Source: Acanthamoeba castellanii str. Neff (taxonomy: Eukaryota > Discosea > Longamoebia > Acanthamoebidae). From it: a DNA stretch of 64,000 bases. Positions within the stretch are counted from its first letter, which is position 1; every line of letters starts with the position of its first letter. The translations under genes were made by a program, and so were the position numbers. Location of the stretch: assembly GCF_000313135.1 (NCBI RefSeq), contig NW_004457674.1:108280-172279 (forward strand), written 5' to 3'. This document shows positions 45,093-55,454 of this stretch, one piece after another. Under the pieces are notes generated by a model that was not told where the DNA came from, ran no database searches, and worked only from the letters and a program-made list of their open reading frames with translations.

Positions 45093-47169
45093 TCATTGGC
45101 CCTCTTCCTCTTCTCCCTCTTCTTCTTCATTGCATTCCTCCTCCGCCCCTTCTTCCCCGCTGGTCGGTGCCGCGGCGGCCGATGACGTAGTCATGGCGGG
45201 GTGCGTTCTCCTGGGCCGAGGCAGGCACTGTTCCAGACGCGACAGCTCTGTGGCCGTCCACGCCAGCTCTCGCTCGAATCCGTCCGCGTGCTCTCTGAGC
45301 CACCCACCCAGCCACCCAAGGACATAAGACATCAGCGCGGTCGTCACAGCAGCAGCGGCTCCACCGGCGCAGATACCGGAAGAACTCGGCCAGTTGCAGG
45401 TAGCGCTGCTCAACGTCGAAGCCCTCCGGTTTCTGTCGGCAGCTGTCCGGGTGGTGAGTGTGTCATGAGTGTGGGCGGTGGTGCGTGCGGTGAGTTGTGT
45501 GTGACGGAATCGGGCCGGCGCACGCACCTGAATAGGAACACCTTGTGCAGGCAACACGGGCACAGGTGGGTCGGCTTGCCGGCGCCTTCCGTCAGGCCCT
45601 TCGTCCCGTTCATGATGCACAGGTAGTGAATGCAGTGCTGACCAAGAAGAAAGATAAATAGATTAGATCATTAAATAATGAAGAACAGCGCAGCAGATGC
45701 GAGAGGGGAGGCGTACGGCCAGCCCGAAGAGATGCACCAACTGCAACAAACGAGTTAAGCCAGCGGGGGGGGGAGGGTGTGAACACTTGAAAGAGAGAAG
45801 ACGAGAGAAGAGAGAAGAGCGAAGAGGTGTGATACCTCGTGGACCATGAGTTTGCAGGATCGGCGAAGGAGAACGGCCTTCTCGCTGGGTGCCAGCCTCC
45901 GCAATTCCTCCTCGTCGGTGAAGAAGCCTGGATGGAACCGGGAGAAGCTGAACACGCCCGACCTGAGCCCGCCGCCACCGTCAGCTCTGGTCAATCACCA
46001 GGTGGCCCCGTCCAGTACCTGTTGGACCTGTCGGCTTCGCCGGCGACGTAGCTCTTGGGGTTGTCGGTAGGGAACAGATCGTCCATCAGGAGCGCGATCA
46101 AGCAAAAGCCTGGAGATTGGAGACACCGCACACGCGTTTGCACGCAAGCAGTCAGACAATTCACTCGCGGGCCAGCGTGAAGTGTTGCGTCGCACCGTCA
46201 TCGGGGAGCACGGAGCGGAGGAGCGAGTGGATGTCGCGCGTCGAAAGCTGCTTGCGCTTAGTGTGCTCGTGGTGCCAGCGCCACCTGATCTCCTGATCCC
46301 TCGCCGCCGCACTCCTGAAGTGGCACACTGCTTTTTAGATCCGAACACTCATGCCGGACATAAAAAAAGGGGTGTACATGACTGGGCACCGTACCGTGGC
46401 CGCAGCTCGGGCGGGAAGTCCACCTGAAGGTGGGTCTCGCGCTGTCTGTCGCTCGGCCGCAGGTGGAGGCCCGGCAGGAGGGCCATCGGCATCTGCAGGT
46501 AGGCCTCCCCGAAGCGCAGCAGCTCCTCGAGGGGCGGGCTGCGGTCGTCCTCGAAGCTGCCCATCGGGATCAGGTAGATCGTGTCCCGCACCGGCGCCGC
46601 CGACCTGGCCGTTGCCGTGCAACACGACGCCACGTCAGCCGGTGGTCATCAAAGGAATGCACAGCATTGTGGGGGAGGGCAGTACCCGCTGCGGCCCTTG
46701 GGTGTGGTGAGAGTGTGGGCCGACTTGATGTACTTCTTCACCGGCTGGCCGGGCTCGAAATTGTCGCTCAGCCACTGCCCCGCTGCACCCACCCACGCTC
46801 AGCACAAAAAACCGCACACACGGCACACGCAACACACGGCACATGCAGTAGTGCGTCAGGTACGTTGGGGAATGGTTATGGGGCGGAAGGCCGTCTCGTC
46901 CTGGACGGCCTCTTCGAGGTAGGCGTGCAGTCGCCGGCTCCTCTCATCCTGCTCGCCCACGCAACGCAGCACGCAAGGCAAGGGCCGTGTGAAGGAAAGG
47001 AAGCGGTCGTGGTTAGAAGAAGAAGAAGAAGATGAGGATAGGTCCCAACGAGCAAGTAGTGCACAACCTTGGCCGCGGCCAGTCGGGGGAGTGCCACGGC
47101 GGCGAGGCGCTGGTTGCGGTCCGGCGGGATGAACCCCCTGGGTCCGTACTTCTTCTTGGCGCCCTTCAT
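45093..47169 (-). CDS. Archaemetzincin-family zinc metallopeptidase
   Basis: Zinc aminopeptidase-like metzincin. The ATG at 47169 gives MKGAKKKYGPRGFIPPDRNQ. Exons then carry RLHAYLEEAVQDETAFRPIT, SDNFEPGQPVKKYIKSAHTL, IYLIPMGSFEDDRSPPLEEL, TRDIHSLLRSVLPDD, MDDLFPTDNPKSYVAGEA and VFSFSRFHPGFFTDEEELRR. The active site is split over three exons: CKLMVHE (ends 45837), LVHLFGLA (about 45740) and HCIHYLCIMNG (about 45640-45608). Together they give HELVHLFGLAHC with the HExxHxxGxxH zinc motif and the CxxYxCxM extension. LCPCCLHKV supplies the downstream CxxC. This is the full archaemetzincin signature. The C-terminus adds a basic/Trp region and a glutamate-rich tail ending at 45093. Substrate unknown. 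Confidence 0.88.
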
Positions 47170-47464
47170 GGTATTCGTTGGGGTGGTTGTATGCCCAACC
47201 CACCAGGCAAGAAGAACCCACCCACCTATGGTGCACCACTATTTTCTTGGATGCTCTTCACCGAAAACAATGCCAGGCAGAAGGGAAGCTGGGTTGAAGC
47301 TTTGGCAGCTTTGTTTTGTTGTTTATGTGCAGTTGATTGATGGTTTGGTTTTGGTTTGGGGGCTAGATACAAAGGTGGTGTACACTAATTACACTGGCCC
47401 AGTGCTCAACCGGTTGGACAACAACCGAGTTGTGGCTGGTCACTGGTGACTTGGTTATTGTTGG

Positions 47465-47855
47465 TTACTGCTGCTTGGCCCATCGCTGCTGCTGATTGCT
47501 GGCGGGCGTGGAGGTGCGGGCAGACGAGGTTCGGAACTGGGAGGACGGGTGGAAGATGGCCGCCTGGAAGAAGAAGAAGCCACTCCACGCCGCGGCGTTC
47601 TTCATCCTGTGGAACGAATCGCGCGAAGGGTCAGCCAGTGGCTGCCCCATTGGCGGAAAACATGGCGGAAAATATAATATAATATAAAAAGAAGAAAACG
47701 GCAGATAATTGGGCGGGAAAGAGGAGGTACCTGGCCCACGACGAGGCGGAGCCGTAGGGGGCGTTGAAGGCGGCACCAAAGGCCCGTCGCCAGCCGGCCA
47801 TGGTCGAGGCAGACGAAGCGGCGTTGTTCATGCGGATGGCGCTGATACTCGACAT
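47465..47855 (-). CDS. Small hypothetical protein (88 aa), two exons
   Basis: The ATG at 47855. Exon 1 (47855-47731) gives MSSISAIRMNNAASSAST and GWRRAFGAAFNAPYGSASSW. Exon 2 (47606-47465) joins in phase 2 and gives MKNAAAWSGFFFFQAAIFHP, then a Ser/Thr/Gln-rich end (RWAKQQ). Splice sites are good (CAG/GTACC and CCACAG). A central hydrophobic stretch (WSGFFFFQAAIF) could be a membrane segment. The Arg-containing, acid-free sequence would suit a small mitochondrial inner-membrane protein, but I recognise no family. Confidence 0.5.
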
Positions 47856-48580
47856 ATTGGTTCTATTAACTGCGCAGTGAATGAAGGTAGGTGAGGTGGT
47901 GAGCGTCACTCTTGCGTGGCCGCAGAAAAAGCAATAAAGAATGAAGAGAAAGAGCGAAAGCGACACGGAAGAGAAGAGAGGAGAAGAAAGGAAGCGAGAC
48001 TTACATGTGAAGCTCTTTGTGTGTTGAAGTGTTGGGTTGTGAAGAAGAATGTAGAATGGGCTGCAGATAAATAGGTGGGCGAGCTGTCAACGGTGAAGAG
48101 TGATGGATCCTAAAGGCGAAGAAAGGCCAGATGATGAGGTGCGCAGCTGGTGGTGTTGTCTGGCGTCTGTTGGGTGCTGTATGAAAAGAAGGAAGGCTGT
48201 TACGTCGTCTTTTCTGCTGAAACGTTGCCCATGTTCTTGGCTCCGGTTGTTTGGAAGGTGAGTTAGGATCGTCGGCGCAGACCTCAACCACCACAGGAAT
48301 CCCAAACTCGTTCACCCACTCTACATACCAAATGATTAAGATTCTTGATCAACAAAAGATCGGCCAATCATCAGGCGCCCCGTGGTTGTTGGGCCATGCC
48401 TGGGCTTGCTGGGATCACGCCAGCTTGTTTCGGGTGGCCGGTAATTCTTTTCCGTCAACCCGCGACCACTCACCTTTTTGCTCGAATTTTTTACAGAATA
48501 ACTTCTGCGGAAAACCAGTTCTGTTTCCGTTTCGTTCTTTCGTTCATTCTTCTTCCTTCTTGGGCTCGAAGAGTTGGTCA
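47856..48580. other. Spacer, no supported gene
   Basis: Holds the promoter of the small hypothetical gene and the 3' region of the SNF2-RING gene. A 104-codon minus-strand open frame (48315-48001) has no conserved motif and was not called. Confidence 0.5.
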
Positions 48581-49280
48581 CTACGGCTCGAAGAGTTGTC
48601 GCAGTTCGCTGAGGGCGAGGCCGCGCGACTGCTGGCCCACGTCCGACGCACCGCCGGCGAAGGCGCCCTGGGCGATCTTGCGCTTCTTGTCCTGGAGGTC
48701 GAGGATGCGCTCCTCGATCGAGTCCCTGATGATGAAGCGGATGACCGTGACCGGCCTTTCCTGTCCGAGACGGTGCGCTCGGTCGATGGCCTGCTGCTCC
48801 GCCGACGGATTCCCTATTGTGCGCGACACAAACACACCACACACGCACGTGTCATGCAGTGTGCGTGCGCAGTCATTGTGTGTCGTGCCGTGTGCGTGTC
48901 GTGTCGTGTGCGGCGGTGCATGCGACGTACACCAGGGGTCCATGAGGAAGATATGTGAGGCCTGGAGGAGCGAACACCAACAACACTCAGTGATCAGTGT
49001 CGGTGGCCGTTGTTGGGGTTAAGAGCGCAAGGAGCGTACGTGGGTGAGGTTGAGGCCGCAGTTGCCAGTCTTCAGCGAGATCAGGAACACGGCCACGCTC
49101 GAGTCGGCCTTGAACCGTGCGATCTCCGACACACGCTGCGCCTTGGTCATGCTCCCGTCGAGCCGCGTGTAGTCAACGTTCTCGGTGTGGAGCGACAGCT
49201 CGATGAGGTCGAGACACATGGTGAACTGGCTGAAGATCTGCGGCACACGACCGAAAGAGCGTACGTGTGAGTGGCGTGCG

Positions 49281-49313
<33 letters not shown>

Positions 49314-52300
49314 CATCCACCAACTAGAAGGCGTACCAGACACTTGCTGGTGGGGTCCTCCTGGCGCATCCGCCGCACCTCCTCCATGAGCGCGCTCACC
49401 TTGGAGCTCTGCATGAACGTGTGCCCGATGTCGCTGCCGTCTAGTCGTCGCCCCCTCGCCAGCGGCTCCCGCTCGCTCGAGGCCTCGTCGTCGTCGTAGT
49501 CGCCACCCACCGTGTTTGCGACGGACGCCTCCTCGCTCTCGTCATCGTAAGCGCTCCCTTCGTCGGCATCACCTCCGCCGCTGCCTATTTCGCATTCCTG
49601 GCTCTCGGTCTTGGTCCGCCCGAGCCCGGCGAACTCGAGTTCCATGCCCTGGCGCCGCTTCGTCTTCGCTTTCGCCTTCGCCGCCGTCGCCTTGGCCTTC
49701 GCGGCGCCGCTGCTTCGCGTCGACGTCGACCGCTGTTGGGCGTCGAGCCTGCGGCGTGTCGAGGAGTCGGTAGAACCTCCGTTGGCCACGACGGCCTGCA
49801 GCTTGTTGATGGAGAACCGGTGTCGGCAGCTCTGCACGGGGCATTGGCCCAAGTTTTCGCCCGCGTACTCGTTCTCCCAGTAGTCGTCAATACACTCGCG
49901 GCAGAACTGATGCCCGCAAGGCGCCACCGCCACATTGTCCTTTTAATATGAAGCCACGACACGACACGCACGACACGACCAACGACACGACACACGACAC
50001 GTGTGTTAATACACCGACGAGCCAGCGAGCAACAAAAGTGGAGCGGAGGGTACCTCGAGCCCGTTGAAACAGATAGGACAGATCTGCGCTTGCCCGTCGG
50101 GCGCGTCGCCGGCTGCTGCCGAGCTGCCGCCGGCGCGACGAGTGGCCCCCGCTGGCGTGAGCATATCGGCAAGCAGCGGCACGGGCAGGTCAAACGCCCC
50201 GTTCCGTCGTGTAGGCGTGAGACTGACCGTGGCGGCCGTCCCCGACGACGATTGCCGCTTCCGCGTTGGCGTATGCATACCGCCATCATCGTCAGCATCA
50301 CCGGCAACATCGCCAGCGTCGTCCAGGGGTTGAGTGCTCTCCTCCTCCGCGTGCCCGTCGTCTTGGCTGTTTTGCTTGCCGGCCTTCTTGAGCTCGAGCA
50401 GGCGCATGATTCGACGATACTCGTCCTTGAGCCCCTCCAGCGTTGGTCGCTTGGTGCGCAGGGCCGGCATCGTGAGGCACATCAGCACGATGAAGTAGTG
50501 GTTGCAGCACTGTCGCAAGCTGTGCCAACCAACCAACCAACCAACCAGTCCATTGTCCCTGGTCAGCTTTTAACCGCAATGGGGGGGAGTGCGGCGTACG
50601 TACCGCAGCAGCAGTTCCAATATGTGTACATAGTGATTGAGCACAGTGCCGTTTTCCAGATAGTCGTTGAACACGGACTGCGCGTTCTCTGTGTTATTTG
50701 AGGGCAATGCGTTAGCACGTGCTTTGTGTGCCGCGTGCGTCGTGTGTGTCGTAGGCGTACTGAAGAGGGTGTCATAGAACTGCCGCTCCATCGGCGAGAA
50801 CTCGATTTCCTTCTGCACGATCTTGCAGGGAGGCAGCGACACGATGGGTTGGCCGTCTATCTTGTGCTCTCGCGTTCGCCGCAGAAGGACCGTTTGCAGC
50901 ACGTTCTGTATGGGGGCGAGCAGGCCCAGCAGGCGCAGGCCGGTCAGCAGCCGATCCAAGGCCAGGTGAGGTGGTGGAGAGCGCGTACTTGCAATCGCAC
51001 GAATCCAGTCGAGTCGTTGCGACGGATGGGCTTAATGATCATGAGGTTCCACCTGCGCGCGCGGGTGGCAACAAAAGTCAGCCGAGCAAGAGGAATGCAA
51101 GATTTGTGTTGAGAAGCCGAACAGCGTACCACCAGGGGTCGTTGAAATTCTCCACCCGAAGGAAATGGAGCAGACTGTACACATCTTCGAGGCTGTTCTG
51201 GATAGGCGTGCCTGTTTCAAAATTATAAATATAAAGAAATAAAGAAATAAACGATCAATGTTAGCATGTGAGGAACTGGAGCAATCGGCGCCATTGGTTA
51301 ACGATCTGTACCGGTGAGGCACCACCGTCTGTCGGCCTGCATCGAGCACACGGCCTTGCAGGTGCGCGTGCCCGCGTTCTTGATCAGGTGGGCTTCGTCC
51401 AGCACAATTCGATACCTGATTTAAAAAACAGAGCGTGAGGCGCGAATGGGACGGCACATGTGCGCGGGCTGGGAAAGGGTGTGTACGCACCAGGGCACGC
51501 TCTCCAGGCAGCCCAGCGGACGCGACAAGGACGCACGCGCGTTTTTGCCCTTACCCCGCGTGACGAACTCGGCTGCGAGCGTGCCGTAGGTGGTCAAAAC
51601 TGCAAAGAAAGAAAGAAACGTGAGTGTGTGGAGACCCAGGGAAATGGCGCACATACCAACATCACACTTCTTGAGCCAGCTGGCGTCCTTGATGCGGCTG
51701 TTTCCGTAGTACACGTTCACCTGCGGCGGCGCCCAGGTGTCAGCCACAGCCACAGCTGCGGCAAATGCCACCAATAATGGAAACAAACAAACAAAACAAA
51801 CCTGGAGCTGGCTGCCCTTGACTCGATTGCGGATCTCGTCAAGCCACTGGTCGAGCATCGACAGCGGACACACGATGAGGGTGGTCTTGCACGCCGCACC
51901 GGGCTTGGCCGCATTGTGCAGAATCAGCGACAGCATTTGGATCTGCCACAATGAGAAGCAATGTGTGAGGTGCGCCCCGAGCGCATGGTGGGTGGGGTCG
52001 CAGAGTCGGGTCAAGCGTACGGTCTTGCCGAGGCCCATGGCATCGGCCAGGATGCCGCCCTTGGCCGCGCGGCGGTCGTCCTCCTTGTCGGCCATCCACG
52101 CCAGGCCCTGCCGCTGGTACTTGAGCAGGGAGACCTTGAGCAGCGCGGGCTGGTCCGCCTCGGCGTCCAGGTCGGCGTTGACCTGGATCGACGTGTACAG
52201 GTCGCCGATCACGCCTTCGTCCGAGGCCGTCTCGCCACCACTTTGACTGTCCTCGGACGCGGACTTGCGCTTGCCCGTGGTGATGAGCGATGTGGGGCGG

Positions 52301-55041
52301 GAGAAGGTGGAGAAGAGGCTCGCTGACGAGGCCGACGACGACATGACGCCGTACGACCGACCGGCAGCGGCACCGGCGGTGGCCTGGGCAGTGGTGCTGG
52401 TGATGATGTCGCTCATCGACTTGGAGGTCTGGAACTTTCTCGCGGCTGTGCAAACAAAAAACGAGCGCTGACGTCAGTAGGTTGTTCAGGTGATTGTTAA
52501 GGTGGCGAGCGTACCCGACAGGGAGGACGACGACGAGTTCCGCGGCGGCAGAGGCTTCAGCTCCTTCATTGACTTCTTGACCCGGTTCTTGATGCGGCGA
52601 TCGCCTATCAGATCCTTCTCGAGGAACAGGGCGGCCGAATTCTCCTCGTCCCACGACGAGTCGATGTCCTCCTCCTCCTCCTCGTCGTCGTCGTCACCAG
52701 CCTGCGCTTCGCTTTCGCCGCGCTCGCTGCCGCTGTCGCGGTTGTCGTCGTCAATGAGGTCGATCTGCGTCTCGGCCCGTCTATCGGGCGGGCGCACCCG
52801 GTGCGTCTTGCGCGCGTTGACCAGCTCCGGCGGCGACGACTGCGACTTGGCCGACCGATCCAGGAAGGGAACGGGCGGCCGCGCTCGCTTGGCCTCGCGG
52901 CCGCCCGCGGCGGGCTTGCGCTCGTCGGCGATCCGCCGGATCCAGCCCGGCCCATGGACCGGGCTCCTTGCCTTCGCCTTGCTCGCCTTCGAGATGAACG
53001 CCGCCGATGACGGGGCGCTTCTGGAAGACAATGACGACGATGACGTGGAAGTGGTGGTCGTGGTCGTTGTAGTTGTGCTCTTGGTCGTCGTCGACGAACG
53101 CGGCTTGGCGATCTCGAAGTCGTCATCCACTTCGATCGTGTCGTCCAGCAGGTCGATGGCGGGAGGAGCCTTCCCCTTATTGTTGTCGCCGACACTCTTC
53201 TTCGGCGCTGGCACGCTGTTACCGCCAACGGGCTTCCTGCTCGCTGCGGGCTGCCTGGCGCCGTCTTCTTTCATCTGACCCAGCACCGAGCCTTGCTGCT
53301 GTGGCTTCTTGGCCACCAGGAAGCGGCTGATGCTCGACTGCTTTGTCGGCGTGGTCGGCTGACCTCGCCTCGACGCAGAAGAAGACGAAGACGACGACGA
53401 CTGCGCCACTGCGCTCTCAGAGTGATGGTCTTCGCAAGCGCCGTGCGAGAAGTCAAGCCGCTTCCTCGTGTCCAGCGCCAGGCGCGACCTCTTCGCCGCC
53501 GCTGGCGCGTGGTCCGGTTGTGAAAGAATCAAATCTGCCGGCGAAGGCGAGGTCTGGGGCGCCGACGACCCGAGATGGCTGCGCTTTCTCGTGGCGTCGT
53601 GATGATCGGTAACGAAGGGCGAGACCGGCTGAGGCGACGGCGGGGCCGAGTCCAGCTGCTGCGTGGGTGAGATGAATGGCGAGTGGAACGACGTGAACTG
53701 CTGCTGCAGGGAGGGAGTCCCAGCTCCTCCCGCTCTGGGTAATAGAGAGGAAGTCGAGAGCGTCGTCGGCGTCGGCGAAGGCGCAGGTGCAGGCGAGCAG
53801 ATGGAGACGGAGATGTGGCTCAGGTCTTGATCCATCCCCTCCTCTTTCGGTTCGTCTTGTTGTTGTCGCATGGCCCGCTTGACGGCATCGCCCGCGGACG
53901 TTGGCACGCCGTCCACGCTCTTGCGCTTGCGTGCGTTTCCGGCATTCTCTGTTTTTTCTCGCTCGAGCCCGTGGTCATGATGGTGGTCCACCACGCCGCC
54001 GAAGGGAAAGAGGCGGAAGCCGCAGCGCGATGGCGAGGCCGAGGGCGAGATGCTGGGCGACTGCGAGCGAGACGACGGCGAGGTCGGGCTGAGTGACGGC
54101 GACGGCAACGGCGACGGCGAGCCGGGCGAGTGGCGGAAGTGGCGTGATGGTGAGCCGGGCGACGAGGGAACTGGCGACGGCAGCGCCAGGAGGTGATGCT
54201 GCTGCCCAGCCGGTGGTGCCGCCTGGTGGTCATGGGCGTGGAGCTGCGGAGAACCTCTGGCCAGAGGCGGCTGCTGGTGGCTCGGAGGAGTTGGTTTCGG
54301 TCGGTGCACCGACGCTGAAGACGACGAAGACGAAGTGGATGCCGCAGTTGCCCGAACAGCGTTGGTGCTCTTCGCTTCATTCTTGTAGGGCGAGTCGAGC
54401 AGGCGCAAGCCCCGTCTGACGGTAGCGCCGGTCGTGGTTGAAGCCGAGCTGGAGGAGGCGGCGACCGGCTTGCTGCTGCGCGTAGCGCCGGTGGCGATGC
54501 TGAAGGCTGCCGCAGCTGCAAACTTGCGATGGGGAAGGGAGGGAGTGGGCGTGGCTTTCACGAGCACGTAGGGTTGCGTCTCTACAGCGGGCGAGTTGGG
54601 GAAGTCGTGCCGGTTCTCCTTCTCGCGCATCATTCGCGATGCGAGATGGCCTGATGGTACCACCTTGGCGGCCACTAGGTGCCCGATTCTTGAGGCTCGC
54701 GAGGCGGAGATGATTGGCTCCTTTTCTTCCACATGGGAGTAGGGGAGGGTGGCGGCTTGCGACCCGCGTTCATCGCGATTCGCGTGCGGACGGGATTCAG
54801 GGTCAAGTGCGAAGTAGGGCTCGGTATCGGCCTCGAAGTCTTCATCCTCTTGTGTGCTCTCCTCTTCTACGGGGAGCCGCCTGCTCGGCTTCGCGGCAGC
54901 CGTCACCATCGCTCGTGAATCGTGCGATCTTGTCGCGGCTTGCTTGCAAAATCGAGCTGCCGTAGTAACTGGTGGAGTGTCGCTGAGCGATATGCCGGGG
55001 ATGGGCCGCAAAATGTCGTCCTCATCCTCCACCTCGGCCAT
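48581..55041 (-). CDS. SNF2-family helicase with embedded C3HC4 RING finger (Rad5/HLTF/SHPRH-like)
   Basis: ATP-dependent DNA translocase and probable E3 ubiquitin ligase of the DNA-damage-tolerance or chromatin type. The ATG at 55041 starts about 850 residues of Ser/Pro/Lys-rich low complexity. The helicase follows: LLKYQRQGLAWMADKEDD, GGILADAMGLGKT (Walker A), IVCPLSMLDQW, VVLTTYGTL-type motif Ib, RIVLDEAHLIKN (DEAH box, about 51410), RRWCLTGTPIQN and LRQCCNH. An insert holds the RING: ICPICFNGLE, then VAPCGHQFCRECIDDYWENE and CPVQSCRHRF (50060-49840). Lobe 2 has FSQFTMCLDLIE, DYTRLDGSMTKAQR, LISLKTGNCGLNLTH, IFLMDPW and AIDRAHRLGQERPVTV. It ends ALSELRQLFEP. RING within the SNF2 insert is the Rad5/HLTF layout. 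No HIRAN domain was seen. Confidence 0.9.
49281..49310. repeat. GT dinucleotide repeat in SNF2-RING intron
   Basis: Fifteen GT units in an intron. TGTCG/CGACA repeats also occur in this gene's introns (about 48890-48910, 49955-50000). Confidence 0.9.
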
Positions 55042-55454
55042 CTTTGCCTTGCACCATCAATTGTGTATTATTGCCCCCCCCGCTCTAATCGTCTTGTGCT
55101 TGAAATTTTCGTCCACGTTTTCGCGCCAAAATGTTTGTCTTCCGCAAGACTGTTCCATATTCGTGCACAGGGTTGAATGAAAGACCTCAAGCACACGGCC
55201 GATTCACGACGAGTTTGGGTTGCCTGCTGATTGCAGGTGGAAAACGATTTCCCATACGAACATTGGATAGGGTCACTGGTGTCTGGTTGGTGCGTTTTAG
55301 GCGTTGTCAATCAATTAGGGGACAAGATAGAAGGGGAGAGAAGGTGGGAGAATGGTGAAGGTGAGGGAATGAAGACCGTGCTGTATAGTTGGGGTTCTCT
55401 ACGGGGGGGTTGATTGTTGATGATGACGCGATCGTGATCTGTACATGTTGGTGC
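55042..55454. other. Spacer upstream of SNF2-RING gene, no gene seen
   Basis: Includes the SNF2-RING promoter and the RFX-gene 3' UTR. A C8 run lies near 55073-55080 and a purine-rich patch at 55325-55375. No other feature. Confidence 0.5.

Noticed and set aside
48001..48315. Open frame of 104 codons on the minus strand (MNEFGIPVVVEVC...)
   Set aside because: No recognisable motif, no splice partners, and atypical codon bias; more likely UTR or spacer.
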